Origin: Pseudomonas protegens
GTDB taxonomy: Bacteria > Pseudomonadota > Gammaproteobacteria > Pseudomonadales > Pseudomonadaceae
Assembly: GCF_013407925.2 (NCBI RefSeq)
Contig: NZ_CP060201.1
Location: 6,061,001-6,125,000, forward strand
DNA length: 64,000 bases
Reading direction: 5' to 3'
Part shown: in pieces, positions 20,601-28,517 of the stretch
How the letters are laid out: every line of letters begins with the position of its first letter
Position numbering within the stretch: position 1 is the first letter of the stretch
The notes under the pieces: generated by a model
The model's input: the letters and a program-made list of their open reading frames with translations, nothing else
What the model was told of the DNA's origin: nothing
The model's database searches: none
Program-made: the position numbers and the translations under genes

Positions 20601-23022
20601 GTCGGTTTGTGTCGAGCGTGCCGCGCTGCTGTCCATGGGCCTGGCCCTGCAGCGTCCGGGGCTGTTCGAGGCTGCGGGGCAGAGCCATGCGCTGGAGGAG
20701 ATTGTGGCGCGCTGCGAAGTGGCGCCGCGCAATCAGCGCCTGATCCGCCGCTGGTTGCAGGCCCTGGCCCGCGAAGGCCTGGTGCACCGGGACCTGCACA
20801 CCGGGCGGTATTCGGGCTTGCAGGTGTCGGCCGAGGAATACCGCCGGCAGTGGCAGCGCATCGATGCCCTGGAACCGTCGGTGGGCTGGGGCGCCGAGGT
20901 GCTGCGCTACCTGCGCGAAAGCCAGGAGCAACTGCCGGCGCTGATGAGCGACCAACTGGACCCGCTGCACCTGCTGTTCCCCCAGGGCCGCACCGACACC
21001 GCCGAGGGCGCCTACCGCAAGAACCTGATCAGCCAGTACCTGAACCAGGCAGTGTGCGCCGCGGTGCAGGAGATCATCCGCCAGCGCCCGGCCGGCCAGC
21101 GCCTGCGCCTGCTGGAAATCGGCGCCGGGGTCGGTGGCACCAGCGCTGACCTGATCCCGGCCCTGGACGGCCTGCCGGTGGACTATCAGTTCACCGACCT
21201 GTCGCAATTCTTCCTCAATGAGGCGCGGGAGCATTTCGCCGCCTACCCCTGGGTCAGCTACGGCCTGTTCGACCTCAACCAGGACCACTGGGCCCAGGGC
21301 GTGGCCGCCAACTCCCTGGACCTGATCCTCTGCGCCAACGTGCTGCACAACGCGCGGCACGCCAGCCGGGTGCTGGCGCGGCTGCGCGAGATGCTGGCCC
21401 CGGGCGGCTGGCTGATCTTCATCGAGGCCACCCGCGACACCTACCAGATCATGGCGTCCATGGAGTTCAAGGAGGGCCTCACCGCCTTCGAGGATTTCCG
21501 CGCCGAGCAGGACACCACCTTCATCCGTCGCGAGCAGTGGCAGCAGTTGCTGCTGGAGGCCGGGGGCGAGAGCCCCCTGTGCCTGCCCGAGGCCGACGAC
21601 GCCATGTCGCAGATCGGCCAGCACCTGTTCATCACCCGCTTCAAGAGCCAGCGCCAGACCCTGGAGCCCGAGGCCCTGCGCGCCCACCTGGCCCAGCGCC
21701 TGCCGGACTACATGATCCCGGCGGACTGGCAGGTGCTGGACGACATGCCCCTGACCGCCAATGGCAAGGTCGATCGCCAGGCCCTGGCCCGGATCGGCGT
21801 GGCCGGCCCCGAGCAGCAGGCCAGCAGCGGGGTCGCGCCGCTGGACGACCTGGAGCGCAGCATCGCCGAGGTCTGGCAGAGCCTGTTGCGGGTGCCGGCG
21901 GTGGGCCGCGACCAGGGCTTCTTCGAGCTGGGCGGCGACTCGCTGCTGGTGGCGCAAGTGGTGGGGCGCCTGCGCGAAGCCTTGCCCCAGGCCCGGCCGG
22001 TGCCCTGGAGCGACCTGCTGCGCCAGCTGATCAACCAGCCCACCGTGGCGGCCCTGGCCGATTACCTGCGCGGGCAGGGCGTGGAAAGCGAGTCGCCGCT
22101 GGTGCGCATCAGCGACACGGCCCAGGGCCCGACGCGGATCTTCGTCCATGACGGCAGCGGCACCCTGGCGCCGTACCGCGCCTTGTTCGCCGCCCTGGGG
22201 GAGGACGTGCCCCTGGAAGGGCTGGTGCTCAACGATGTGCCGGGCTATCTGGCCCTGGAGCCGGCCACGGCGATTCGCCAACTGGCCGAGCGCTATGCCG
22301 ACACCCTGCAGGCCGAAGGCCGGCGCCAGGTGAGCATCGTCGGCTACTGCCTGGGCGGGCTGCTGGCCACCGAGTTGGCGGCGTGCCTGGCGGCGCGCTC
22401 CATTGAGGTGCTGCAACTGAGCGTGATCAGCAGCTACCGGGTGCCGTTCATGATCGAGGACGATCTGTTGGCCGAGTACGTGTTCGCCCGGGTGATGCAG
22501 GCCGACCCGCTGGCCCTGGGTTACCCCGAGGATGAACAGGCCATGGAACGCAGCATCGCCCGGGTGCTGGCGCAGACCCCGGGGCGGGTGCCCCAGGGTT
22601 CGCTGCTGGCCTTGAGCGAGGATGCCCAGTGCGCCCAGGCCCTGGCCTGTCTGCGGCGCCTGGCAGAGAAGACTCCGGAGCAGCGCCTGCAGGCGATTGC
22701 CGAGGCGATGCGCCACGCCGGTTCGCCACTGAGCGACCTGCATTGGCTGGGCGAGCAGTTACGGGTGCTGCGCCACAGCCTGGCGGCGGTGGCCCTGCAC
22801 GAGGCCACGCCGTATCAGGGCGACCTGCTGTTCATTCGCCAGAGTGGCGAAGTGCAGGTGCTGCCCGGCATGCACCGCGACATGAGCGCCTATTGGCAGG
22901 CCCTGTGCCTGGGTGAACTGCGGGTGGTGGATGTGCCCGGGGATCACTTCAGCTGCATGCAGCAGCCCCAGGTGCAAGCCGTAGCCCGGGCCTTCGCGGC
23001 GGTCTCCGAGGTGGCGGCATGA
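17599..23022 (+). CDS. pchF: PchF, enantio-pyochelin NRPS (docking-Cy-A-MT-PCP-TE)
   Basis: A 1807-residue NRPS starting by an ATGA overlap with pchE. A helical TubC-like docking segment occupies residues 1-50. The cyclisation domain has DLLVCDYQS at Asp197 and the adenylation domain has YTSGSTGVPKG at 666. A methyltransferase is inserted between motifs A8 (about 922) and A10 (about 1385), with the SAM motif LLEIGAGVGG at about 1171. The carrier domain has GGDSLL with Ser1448, and the C-terminal thioesterase has GYCLGG at 1582. It adds and cyclises the second cysteine, N-methylates and releases the product. The thioesterase nucleophile elbow has Cys where Ser is usual. Confidence 0.95.
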   Translation: MTLQQLQQDLQQLGVELWEEQGRLRYRAPAGVMDEARLQQLREHKEALLQQLQAAQLPILEADHSAREEPFPLTDVQAAYLLGRTTAFSYGGVACHGYLEFAQQDLDPARLEQAWNQLIARHEMLRAVVLEEGYQRILPQVPHYRIARHDLRQDDGSALQALRERMELRRAAPQQWPLIELCVSQGRDTSRLHLSVDLLVCDYQSVRMLLAELQQLYRGERLPAPAPISFRDYVLGERRLREQPRYQRDRDYWWARVDSLPAAPELPTLGAPSGPRFQRRAMSLEARDCNALRLNAAAAGVGVSAATLSAYAETLGRWSRRGHFCLSLTLLNRLSLHPQVDRLVGDFSSVELLEVQTLQGGSFGQRSQQLQERLWQDMDHRLCSGIEVLRELARRKGQDAALMPYAFTSTLGAGGESGGGAFMPGAELVFGISQTPQVLIDCQVSERDEGLAINWDIREGVFSPTLLDALFDTFERLLKRLAREPSAWTLDDCLELPAAQRLQRELVNQSAAPLPEGLLHEPFWHQAAAAPQRVALIQGAAQISYGELAGRAEAVAEALLDAGCQPGERVAVCMRKGLEQVIAVLGILRAGAAYLPLDTNQPEARRQLILDNAEVGRVLSQSWLSDELCWPSRVTQVIQVDQGPRLPQRPVPSVAVDPQQLAYVIYTSGSTGVPKGVMISHQAALNTIVDINQRFAIDADDRVLALASLGFDLSVYDIFGLLAVGGALVLPDPQRRADPSHWAECAREHGVTLWNSVPAQLQMLTHYLQALPAMAPGSLRLALLSGDWIALNLPAEAAQLLPRLRLISLGGATEAAIWSIYYPITQVDPQWRSIPYGRPLANQRFMILDEQGRDRPQGVAGELYIAGSGLALGYLGDAEKTAERFVEHPRSGERLYRTGDLGRYLEDGLIEFLGREDFQVKVRGHRIELAEVESALLSHPHVESAVVVAAGEGAFDRRLQACLTASLRDMPLAWPAQLQARTEAAAQAVRGGLSDALVSEMSVCVERAALLSMGLALQRPGLFEAAGQSHALEEIVARCEVAPRNQRLIRRWLQALAREGLVHRDLHTGRYSGLQVSAEEYRRQWQRIDALEPSVGWGAEVLRYLRESQEQLPALMSDQLDPLHLLFPQGRTDTAEGAYRKNLISQYLNQAVCAAVQEIIRQRPAGQRLRLLEIGAGVGGTSADLIPALDGLPVDYQFTDLSQFFLNEAREHFAAYPWVSYGLFDLNQDHWAQGVAANSLDLILCANVLHNARHASRVLARLREMLAPGGWLIFIEATRDTYQIMASMEFKEGLTAFEDFRAEQDTTFIRREQWQQLLLEAGGESPLCLPEADDAMSQIGQHLFITRFKSQRQTLEPEALRAHLAQRLPDYMIPADWQVLDDMPLTANGKVDRQALARIGVAGPEQQASSGVAPLDDLERSIAEVWQSLLRVPAVGRDQGFFELGGDSLLVAQVVGRLREALPQARPVPWSDLLRQLINQPTVAALADYLRGQGVESESPLVRISDTAQGPTRIFVHDGSGTLAPYRALFAALGEDVPLEGLVLNDVPGYLALEPATAIRQLAERYADTLQAEGRRQVSIVGYCLGGLLATELAACLAARSIEVLQLSVISSYRVPFMIEDDLLAEYVFARVMQADPLALGYPEDEQAMERSIARVLAQTPGRVPQGSLLALSEDAQCAQALACLRRLAEKTPEQRLQAIAEAMRHAGSPLSDLHWLGEQLRVLRHSLAAVALHEATPYQGDLLFIRQSGEVQVLPGMHRDMSAYWQALCLGELRVVDVPGDHFSCMQQPQVQAVARAFAAVSEVAA

Positions 23023-24128
23023 AGGGGGCGGTGATTGGCCTGGTCGGGGCTTATGGCAGCGTCGGCCGGCAAGTGGCGCAGCTGCTGGCCGGCCAGGTAG
23101 CGCTGCGCCTGGGCGGGCGCGATCGGCAGCGCGCCGAGCAACTGAACCAGCAGGTGGGGGCGCGCGCCGAGGTGCGCGTCCTCGACCTGTGGCAGCCCCA
23201 GAGCCTGGCGGATTTCTGCGCCGGTTGCGCGCTGGTGATCAACTGCGCCGGGCCCAGCTACCGGATCCTCGATCGGGTGGCCCGGGCCGCGCTGGCCGCG
23301 GGGGCCGACTACCTGGATGTGGGCGGCGACGATCCGCTGCATGAGCGGCTGTCGGGGCAGGTGCCGGCGGGGCGCCGGGTGCTGTTGTCGGCGGGCATGC
23401 TGCCGGGGTTGTCGGGGCTGTTTCCGCGGTTGCTGGCGCAGTCCTTCCAGCGGGTCGACGCGATGCGTTGTTATGCCGGTGGGCTGGGGCGTTTGTCGGC
23501 CACCGCCGCCGAGGACTTTCTGCTGAGCCTGGGCAATGGCTTCGGTCAGGCCCAGTGCGGCTGGTGCGAAGGGCGGGTGGTGCGCAGCACGGCAAGTGCC
23601 GGACAGGCATTGCAACGCGACTGGCTGCCAGCGGCCGGGGTGCAGGCCTATCCGTACCTGAGCACCGAGCAGCAGCGTCTGTTCGCTGATGTAGCGGTGC
23701 GCCAGGGGCAGGGTTTCAACCTGTTCGAGGGCGCTCAATTGGCGGCGGCGCTGCAACGTGTCCAGGGCTCGGCGCCGGAGGCGCGCAGCAGCGCGCAAAA
23801 CATCGCTGCGCTGGTGCAGGCCAGTGCCCTGGACGTGGCCGGGCGCCGGCCCTATCAGTTGCTGGCGGTGGAAATCGACGGCTTGCGCGATGGGCGTGAG
23901 CAGCAGGCCAGTGCCTGGCTGCGGGCGGTGGATGGTTCACGCCTGACCGGCAGCGTCGCGGCTTTCTGCGCCCTGCACTGGGCGCACCTGCCCGAGGGGC
24001 TGCACTACGCCGCCCAGGTGCTGGACCCGGCGGCCTGCCTGGAACAGCTGCAGCGCTGGCTGCCGGACACTCGGGTGCAGTTGCCCGATTTCGCCGGCGT
24101 GGCCCTGGCCGAGGAGGGCGTGCTGTGA
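23019..24128 (+). CDS. pchK: PchK, thiazolinyl intermediate reductase of the enantio-pyochelin pathway
   Basis: A 369-residue NAD(P)-dependent reductase with an N-terminal Rossmann motif GLVGAYGSVG (residues 7-16) and a saccharopine-dehydrogenase-like architecture. It replaces PchG of P. aeruginosa at the same step: reduction of the second thiazoline ring while the intermediate is bound to PchF. It starts by an ATGA overlap with pchF. Its difference in fold family from PchG is a hallmark of the enantio-pyochelin locus. Confidence 0.9.
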   Translation: MKGAVIGLVGAYGSVGRQVAQLLAGQVALRLGGRDRQRAEQLNQQVGARAEVRVLDLWQPQSLADFCAGCALVINCAGPSYRILDRVARAALAAGADYLDVGGDDPLHERLSGQVPAGRRVLLSAGMLPGLSGLFPRLLAQSFQRVDAMRCYAGGLGRLSATAAEDFLLSLGNGFGQAQCGWCEGRVVRSTASAGQALQRDWLPAAGVQAYPYLSTEQQRLFADVAVRQGQGFNLFEGAQLAAALQRVQGSAPEARSSAQNIAALVQASALDVAGRRPYQLLAVEIDGLRDGREQQASAWLRAVDGSRLTGSVAAFCALHWAHLPEGLHYAAQVLDPAACLEQLQRWLPDTRVQLPDFAGVALAEEGVL

Positions 24129-24904
24129 GAAAGGCTCCCAGTGCCTGGCTGCGGCGTTATCCGCAGCCACAACCACCGCGTTGCCGGCTGGTGTGCCTGC
24201 CCCATGCCGGGGGCAGCGCGAGCTTCTTCAATGACTGGCGCCACCTGTTGCCGACGGATATCGAGCTGGTCAGCGTGCAGTACCCGGGGCGCGAGGAGCG
24301 CCTCAGCGAAAGCTGGCCCGGCAGCCTGGAGTGGATGGCCGGCACCATCACCCGGGCCCTGTCGGACCTGGTGGACCTGCCCCTGGTGCTGTTCGGCCAC
24401 AGCCTGGGCGCGGCCCTGGCCTATGAGGTGGCGGCGCGCCTGCAGCAACAGGGCTCGGCGCCGCAGCGGCTGATCGTGTCCGCGCATCCGGCGCCCCATC
24501 GCCAGCGCCACAGCGAGCTGCACCTGGGCTCGGACGAGGCGTTGCTGGCGGATGTGCGGCGTCTGGCCGACGGTGCGCCGTCGCTGCTGGACGACCCGAC
24601 CCTGCGCGAGCTGTACCTGCCGGCCTTGCGCAACGACTACCGGCTGATCGAGTGCTATCGCGGCGCCGTCGGTCGCGCCCTGGACCTGCCCCTGAGCGTG
24701 TGCCTGGGCACTCGGGACACCGAGGTGGACCAGGACGAAGCCTATGCCTGGGCCGAAGTCAGCGCCCAGGTCACCGATTTCCAGGCCTTTCCCGGTGGGC
24801 ACTTCTACCTGCGCGAGCAGCAGGCCGACGTGCTGCGCCACCTGACGCGATTGCTCGCGGGCCTCGGCGAGCAGCCGTGGCAGTGCTGGCCTTCGACCCC
24901 ATGA
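24125..24904 (+). CDS. pchC: PchC, type II thioesterase
   Basis: A 259-residue alpha/beta-hydrolase. The GHSLGA nucleophile elbow has Ser93, and GGHFYL contains the catalytic His226; YPGREERL is the family's substrate-side signature. Type II thioesterases clear wrongly loaded carrier domains of PchE and PchF. It starts with GTG overlapping the pchK stop (GTGA). It belongs to the operon by overlap on both sides. Confidence 0.93.
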   Translation: MRKAPSAWLRRYPQPQPPRCRLVCLPHAGGSASFFNDWRHLLPTDIELVSVQYPGREERLSESWPGSLEWMAGTITRALSDLVDLPLVLFGHSLGAALAYEVAARLQQQGSAPQRLIVSAHPAPHRQRHSELHLGSDEALLADVRRLADGAPSLLDDPTLRELYLPALRNDYRLIECYRGAVGRALDLPLSVCLGTRDTEVDQDEAYAWAEVSAQVTDFQAFPGGHFYLREQQADVLRHLTRLLAGLGEQPWQCWPSTP

Positions 24905-24927
24905 ATCTCTCTTTGGTAGACCTCGAC

Positions 24928-25251
24928 ATGAAGACCCCCGAGCAGTGCAGCGGCCTGGATGATGTCCGCCGCGGTATCGACGCCATGGACCGGCAGATCA
25001 TCCAGGCCCTGGGCCAGCGCCTGGCCTACGTCAAGGCGGCGGCGCAGTTCAAACCGACCCAGGACAGCATCGCCGCCCCGGAGCGGGTTGCGGCGATGCT
25101 CCCGCAACGCGGGCAATGGGCCGAACAGGCGGGCCTGGACCCGATGTTCGTGGTGCCGCTGTTCGCCCAGATCATTCACTGGAACATTGCCCAGCAGGTG
25201 CGCCACTGGCGTCGCCAGCACGGGCTGGAACAGGGAGCCTGTGATGAATGA
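24928..25251 (+). CDS. pchB: PchB, isochorismate-pyruvate lyase
   Basis: A 107-residue AroQ-type chorismate-mutase fold. It converts isochorismate to salicylate and pyruvate. The opening MKTPEQCSGLDDVR aligns with the known PchB N-terminus, so ATG 24928 is preferred. ATG 24901, which overlaps the pchC stop, is an alternative that adds nine residues and fits the overlap style of the operon. Conserved PAERVAAMLP-like and AQIIHWNIA segments are present (here APERVAAMLP). Confidence 0.93.
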   Translation: MKTPEQCSGLDDVRRGIDAMDRQIIQALGQRLAYVKAAAQFKPTQDSIAAPERVAAMLPQRGQWAEQAGLDPMFVVPLFAQIIHWNIAQQVRHWRRQHGLEQGACDE

Positions 25252-26677
25252 GTCGTGCCTGTCCGGGTTGACCCGGGCCCTGCAACAAGGCGAAGCCCGG
25301 GCCCGGCGTGAGGGCCGGGCGGTGCTGGTGGTGTTCAGTCTGGCCGCTGAGCGCTTGCAGCCGCTGCGGCTGTTCGCCGCCAACCGCCAGATGTTCGGCC
25401 AGAGCCTGTTCTGGTCCAGCGACCAGGGGGCGCTGGCCCTGGCGGGTTTTGGCTGCACCGAGGAAATCAGCCCGCCGTCGGCGGAACGCTTCGGCGCCAG
25501 CACCCGGGCCTGGCGCCAGTTGCTGGAGCGAGCCCATCAAGTGGGGCCGCGCCAGGCGTACCTGTGTGGTGGATTTTCCTTTGACCCCCAGGTGCCGCGC
25601 AGTGCCCAGTGGCAGTCGTTTGCCAGCACCTCCCTGGTGCTGCCGCGCCTGCTGCTGCTGAGCGAAGGCGAGCAGCAGCACTGGCTGTTCAGCCTGTGGG
25701 TCGAGCCCGGCGCCGACGTGGTCCAGTGCGCCGCGGCCCTGGAAGCGGAGTGGAGCTTGTTGCAGGCGCGCTATCACCACGCCCCGGCGGCGCAACTGCC
25801 CGCCGGGATCGAGGCCGAGGCCGACCCCGAGGCCGCCGAACGCTGGCAGGACTGCGTGGCCCGGGCGATTGGGCGAATCCAGGGCGGCGAACTGCGCAAA
25901 GTGGTGCTGGCCCGGGAAGTCTGCCTGCAGGCGAGCCGCAGCATTCCCTGCGGCCCCTTGCTGGAAAACCTCGGCGCGGCCTATCCCCAGGCCTTCCTGT
26001 TCGCCTTCAGCCGTGGCGACAGCTGCTTTTTGGGCGCCACCCCCGAGCGGCTGGTGCGGGTGGCCCGGGGCACCTTGAGCACCGTGGCCCTGGCCGGCAC
26101 CTGCGCCCGCGGCCTGCATGAACAGCAGGACGCCGAACTGGGCCAGGCCCTGCTGGACAGCGCCAAGGATCGCCACGAACACGCCCTGGTGGTGCAGACC
26201 CTGCGTGAGTCCCTGCAACCCTACTGCGCCATGCTGGAGATTGCGCCGCAGCCGCAGCTGCATCGCCTGGCTCACGTCCAGCACCTGCTGACCCCGGTGC
26301 TGGGGCGCCTGCGGCCCCAGGTCGAGCTGTTGCAAGTGGTGGATGCCCTGCACCCGACCCCGGCGGTGGGCGGCCTGCCCCGGGGTGAGGCGCTGGGTTA
26401 CATCCGCGAGCACGAGCAACTGGACCGTGGCTGGTACGCCGCGCCAGTGGGCTGGCTGAACGCCGAGGGCGATGGCGAGTTTGCCGTGGCCCTGCGCTCG
26501 GCCCTGATTCGCGGCAACCGCGCGCACCTGTTCGCCGGCTGCGGCATCGTCGGCGAGTCGGACCCTGCGAGCGAATACCAGGAAACCTGCCTGAAGCTGC
26601 GCACCATCGGCGAGGCGTTGCGCCCGCCAGCGGCCTCGCCGAGCGTGGCCGCGAGCGGCGGACAGAGCGCCTTGTAG
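25244..26677 (+). CDS. pchA: PchA, isochorismate synthase
   Basis: A 477-residue chorismate-binding enzyme. It contains GGELRKVVLAREV in the middle, GATPERLV and VALAGTCARG in the core, and C-terminal HPTPAVGGLPRGEAL and FAGCGIVGESDPASEYQETCLKL typical of isochorismate synthases. It makes isochorismate from chorismate for PchB. It overlaps pchB by 8 bp and has a GGGAGCC ribosome-binding site. Its TAG stop (26675-26677) lies inside a family A repeat, which therefore supplies the last codon. Confidence 0.93.
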   Translation: MNESCLSGLTRALQQGEARARREGRAVLVVFSLAAERLQPLRLFAANRQMFGQSLFWSSDQGALALAGFGCTEEISPPSAERFGASTRAWRQLLERAHQVGPRQAYLCGGFSFDPQVPRSAQWQSFASTSLVLPRLLLLSEGEQQHWLFSLWVEPGADVVQCAAALEAEWSLLQARYHHAPAAQLPAGIEAEADPEAAERWQDCVARAIGRIQGGELRKVVLAREVCLQASRSIPCGPLLENLGAAYPQAFLFAFSRGDSCFLGATPERLVRVARGTLSTVALAGTCARGLHEQQDAELGQALLDSAKDRHEHALVVQTLRESLQPYCAMLEIAPQPQLHRLAHVQHLLTPVLGRLRPQVELLQVVDALHPTPAVGGLPRGEALGYIREHEQLDRGWYAAPVGWLNAEGDGEFAVALRSALIRGNRAHLFAGCGIVGESDPASEYQETCLKLRTIGEALRPPAASPSVAASGGQSAL

Positions 26678-26772
26678 CCGCTGCCGAAGGCTGCGAACGA
26701 GCCGCAGGCTCGCAGATCCTGAGGGCGCCGAGGCCCCTTCGGGGCCTTGCGCAGCCTGCGGCAGCGGCTACA
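26673..26772. repeat. Extragenic repeat, family A, copy 2 (also a likely terminator)
   Basis: The repeat runs from TGTAGCCGCTGCCG to GCGGCAGCGGCTACA, with the ends inverted relative to each other. Its centre holds a strong hairpin AGGCCCC-TTCG-GGGCCT (26731-26748) with a stable tetraloop. This is the only structure at the end of the pch operon and may end or stabilise the transcript. Confidence 0.85.
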
Positions 26773-26801
26773 GGGATCGGTTTTGGGCGAGGACTATGTG
26801 A

Positions 26802-26830
26802 TTGGAAAAACGCCGGCGTGGTCGTATCTT
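26802..26830 (+). promoter_or_regulatory. Putative sigma-70 promoter for the Imm30-like gene
   Basis: TTGGAA (26802-26807) and TATCTT (26825-26830) are separated by 17 bp. This predicts a start about 30 bases before the ATG at 26868. Confidence 0.4.
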
Positions 26831-26867
26831 TGCGTCTCCCTTCATTCGACCACTCTGGCGAGTCCCT

Positions 26868-27338
26868 ATGAAATCCGACGCGTTGACTGACACCTTGCTC
26901 AAGCTCGAAAACGCGTTCAACGACTCGGGCGAGGGCGCTGTGCGGCGCATCGACGCCTGTATCGCCGAGGTGGCCCAGTTGGCCGATCCGGCCAGCATAG
27001 GCCCGCTGTTGTCATTGCTGGACGACGAGGCCGAATACGACGTTGTGATGTATTCGCTGATCCACGCCGCTGAGCATTTCGCTGATCCGGTGTACGTGCC
27101 GGCGTTGCTGGCAGCGCTTCCCGGCTTGCTGGAACACAGCCCGAGGTGGGCGCAGGTCCTCTTCACCCGGGTGCTCAACAGTGAGCCCGCGCGGCTGGAG
27201 ATGGTCCGTGCCTTGCGCGAGGCCGCAGCGGCGGTCAAGGCTGCGGCGCTGGAGTTGGCCAATTCGATCAATCAGCAGTCTCCGGAATTCCTGGCCAAGA
27301 CGATGGTCATCCTGGTGGCGGCTCAGCCGGCTGCATGA
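26868..27338 (+). CDS. Imm30-like small helical protein, orphan
   Basis: A 156-residue acidic, all-helical protein without signal peptide or membrane segment. The central part (YDVVMYSLIHAAEHF, then SPRWAQVLFTRVLN) resembles the Imm30 immunity family, whose members are found beside polymorphic toxins. No toxin gene or secretion marker is adjacent: upstream is pchA and downstream, convergent, a hydrolase. It may be a leftover immunity gene or have a different role. The assignment is from memory of the family and is tentative. Confidence 0.6.
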   Translation: MKSDALTDTLLKLENAFNDSGEGAVRRIDACIAEVAQLADPASIGPLLSLLDDEAEYDVVMYSLIHAAEHFADPVYVPALLAALPGLLEHSPRWAQVLFTRVLNSEPARLEMVRALREAAAAVKAAALELANSINQQSPEFLAKTMVILVAAQPAA

Positions 27339-27374
27339 GTCAGCTTCTGCACAAGCCTGCTTTTATGCGCTGAG

Positions 27375-28316
27375 TCAGCCGGTAGGAACGGCGCTGGCCG
27401 TCGGGCCGGCGATGGTGGAGGCCGGCTTGGCCCGCAGCAGGGCGTGGATGGCCTGGGCGTAGTCCTTGCCCGCCAGGCTCATGCTGTTGTTGTGGGTGCC
27501 GCCGGGCACCAGCAGCAGCTTTTTCGGCTCCAGCGCAACCTTGAACAGTTCCTGGCTCAGGCGCGGCGGTACGCAGTCGTCTTTCAGGCCGTGTACCACC
27601 AGCAGTGGCATGCCGATGTCGCGGATCTTGTCGACGGAGTCGAACTTCTGCGACAGCACCCAGCGCACCGGCAGCGAGGTCTTGGTCACGGCCTGGGCGG
27701 CATCGGCCAGGGTGGTGAAGGTGGATTCGACGATCAGCCCGCGGGCGGCAATCGGGGTTTTCTCGGCGGCGGCCGTGCGCCCCAGTTCGGCGGCCAGGTC
27801 GATGGCCACGGCGCCGCCCAGGGAATGGCCGTAGATCAGGCGCTTGCTGGCGTCGGGCTGCAGCAGCTTGAGCCGTTCCCAGGCGATGCGCGCGTCCTGG
27901 TACACGCTGCTTTCCGAGGGCAGGTCGCCGTGGCTCTGGCCGAAGCCGCGGTAGTCGATGGCCAGCACCGAGTAGCCCAGGGCGTGCAGTTGCTCGATGC
28001 GAAACAGCTGGCCGGTGAGATTCCAGCGCACCCCATGCAGGTAGAGGATCGCCGGGGCGTCGGCGCGCGTGGCCGGCCACCACCAGGCGTGGATGTTCTG
28101 CCCGGCCTTGAAGCTTTGCGGCGTCAGTTCCAGCTCCTGCACCGTGCTCGGCAGGCCGCGATACCAGCCGGCGGTGCCGGGCTCGATGCGAAACACCAGC
28201 TGGCGCTCCTGGTGTTCGAGCACCGCGCAGCTTACGGGCAGGCCGACCAGCAGCGCGACCAGGCACAGCAGGGAAAACCAGCGACGGCGCAGGCGCTGGA
28301 GCAGGGTTGGGGACAT
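27375..28316 (-). CDS. Alpha/beta hydrolase with N-terminal membrane anchor
   Basis: A 313-residue protein starting at ATG 28316 (MSPTLLQRLRRRWFSLL). A basic N-terminus with a hydrophobic helix and a cysteine (about residues 14-31, VGLPVSCAV) suggests a membrane or lipoprotein anchor. A serine hydrolase domain follows, with LHGVRWN (oxyanion side), YGHSLGGA (nucleophile), and VHGLKDDCVPP and GTHNNS (Asp and His regions). It belongs to the YqkD/BEM46-like hydrolases; the substrate is unknown. The gene is divergent from the MarR-GNAT gene. The open frame extends upstream to 28487 but into unlikely sequence. Confidence 0.8.
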   Translation of the reverse strand: MSPTLLQRLRRRWFSLLCLVALLVGLPVSCAVLEHQERQLVFRIEPGTAGWYRGLPSTVQELELTPQSFKAGQNIHAWWWPATRADAPAILYLHGVRWNLTGQLFRIEQLHALGYSVLAIDYRGFGQSHGDLPSESSVYQDARIAWERLKLLQPDASKRLIYGHSLGGAVAIDLAAELGRTAAAEKTPIAARGLIVESTFTTLADAAQAVTKTSLPVRWVLSQKFDSVDKIRDIGMPLLVVHGLKDDCVPPRLSQELFKVALEPKKLLLVPGGTHNNSMSLAGKDYAQAIHALLRAKPASTIAGPTASAVPTG

Positions 28317-28473
28317 GGAAGGCTTCACCGCAGGACAAACGATAGGGCGTTTTAACAGATGTGCCGGCACGGCTGTAGCCATTTCGGCGCAGTGGCCGGC
28401 GGGATGGGTTTGCCGATGTTTCGGCGGCCAGGGCGCGACAAGTGATTGAAACAGGCGGTTGGTCGGTGATATG

Positions 28474-28488
28474 GTTGCACGGTACAAC
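28474..28488. promoter_or_regulatory. Putative MarR-type operator before the MarR-GNAT gene
   Basis: GTTGCAC-G-GTACAAC is an inverted repeat with 7-bp arms (one mismatch) and a 1-bp centre. It ends 29 bp before the ATG at 28518, where a self-repressing MarR protein would bind. Confidence 0.5.
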
Positions 28489-28517
28489 TAATTCGCCCCG
28501 TGCCGAGGTGCTGCGCC

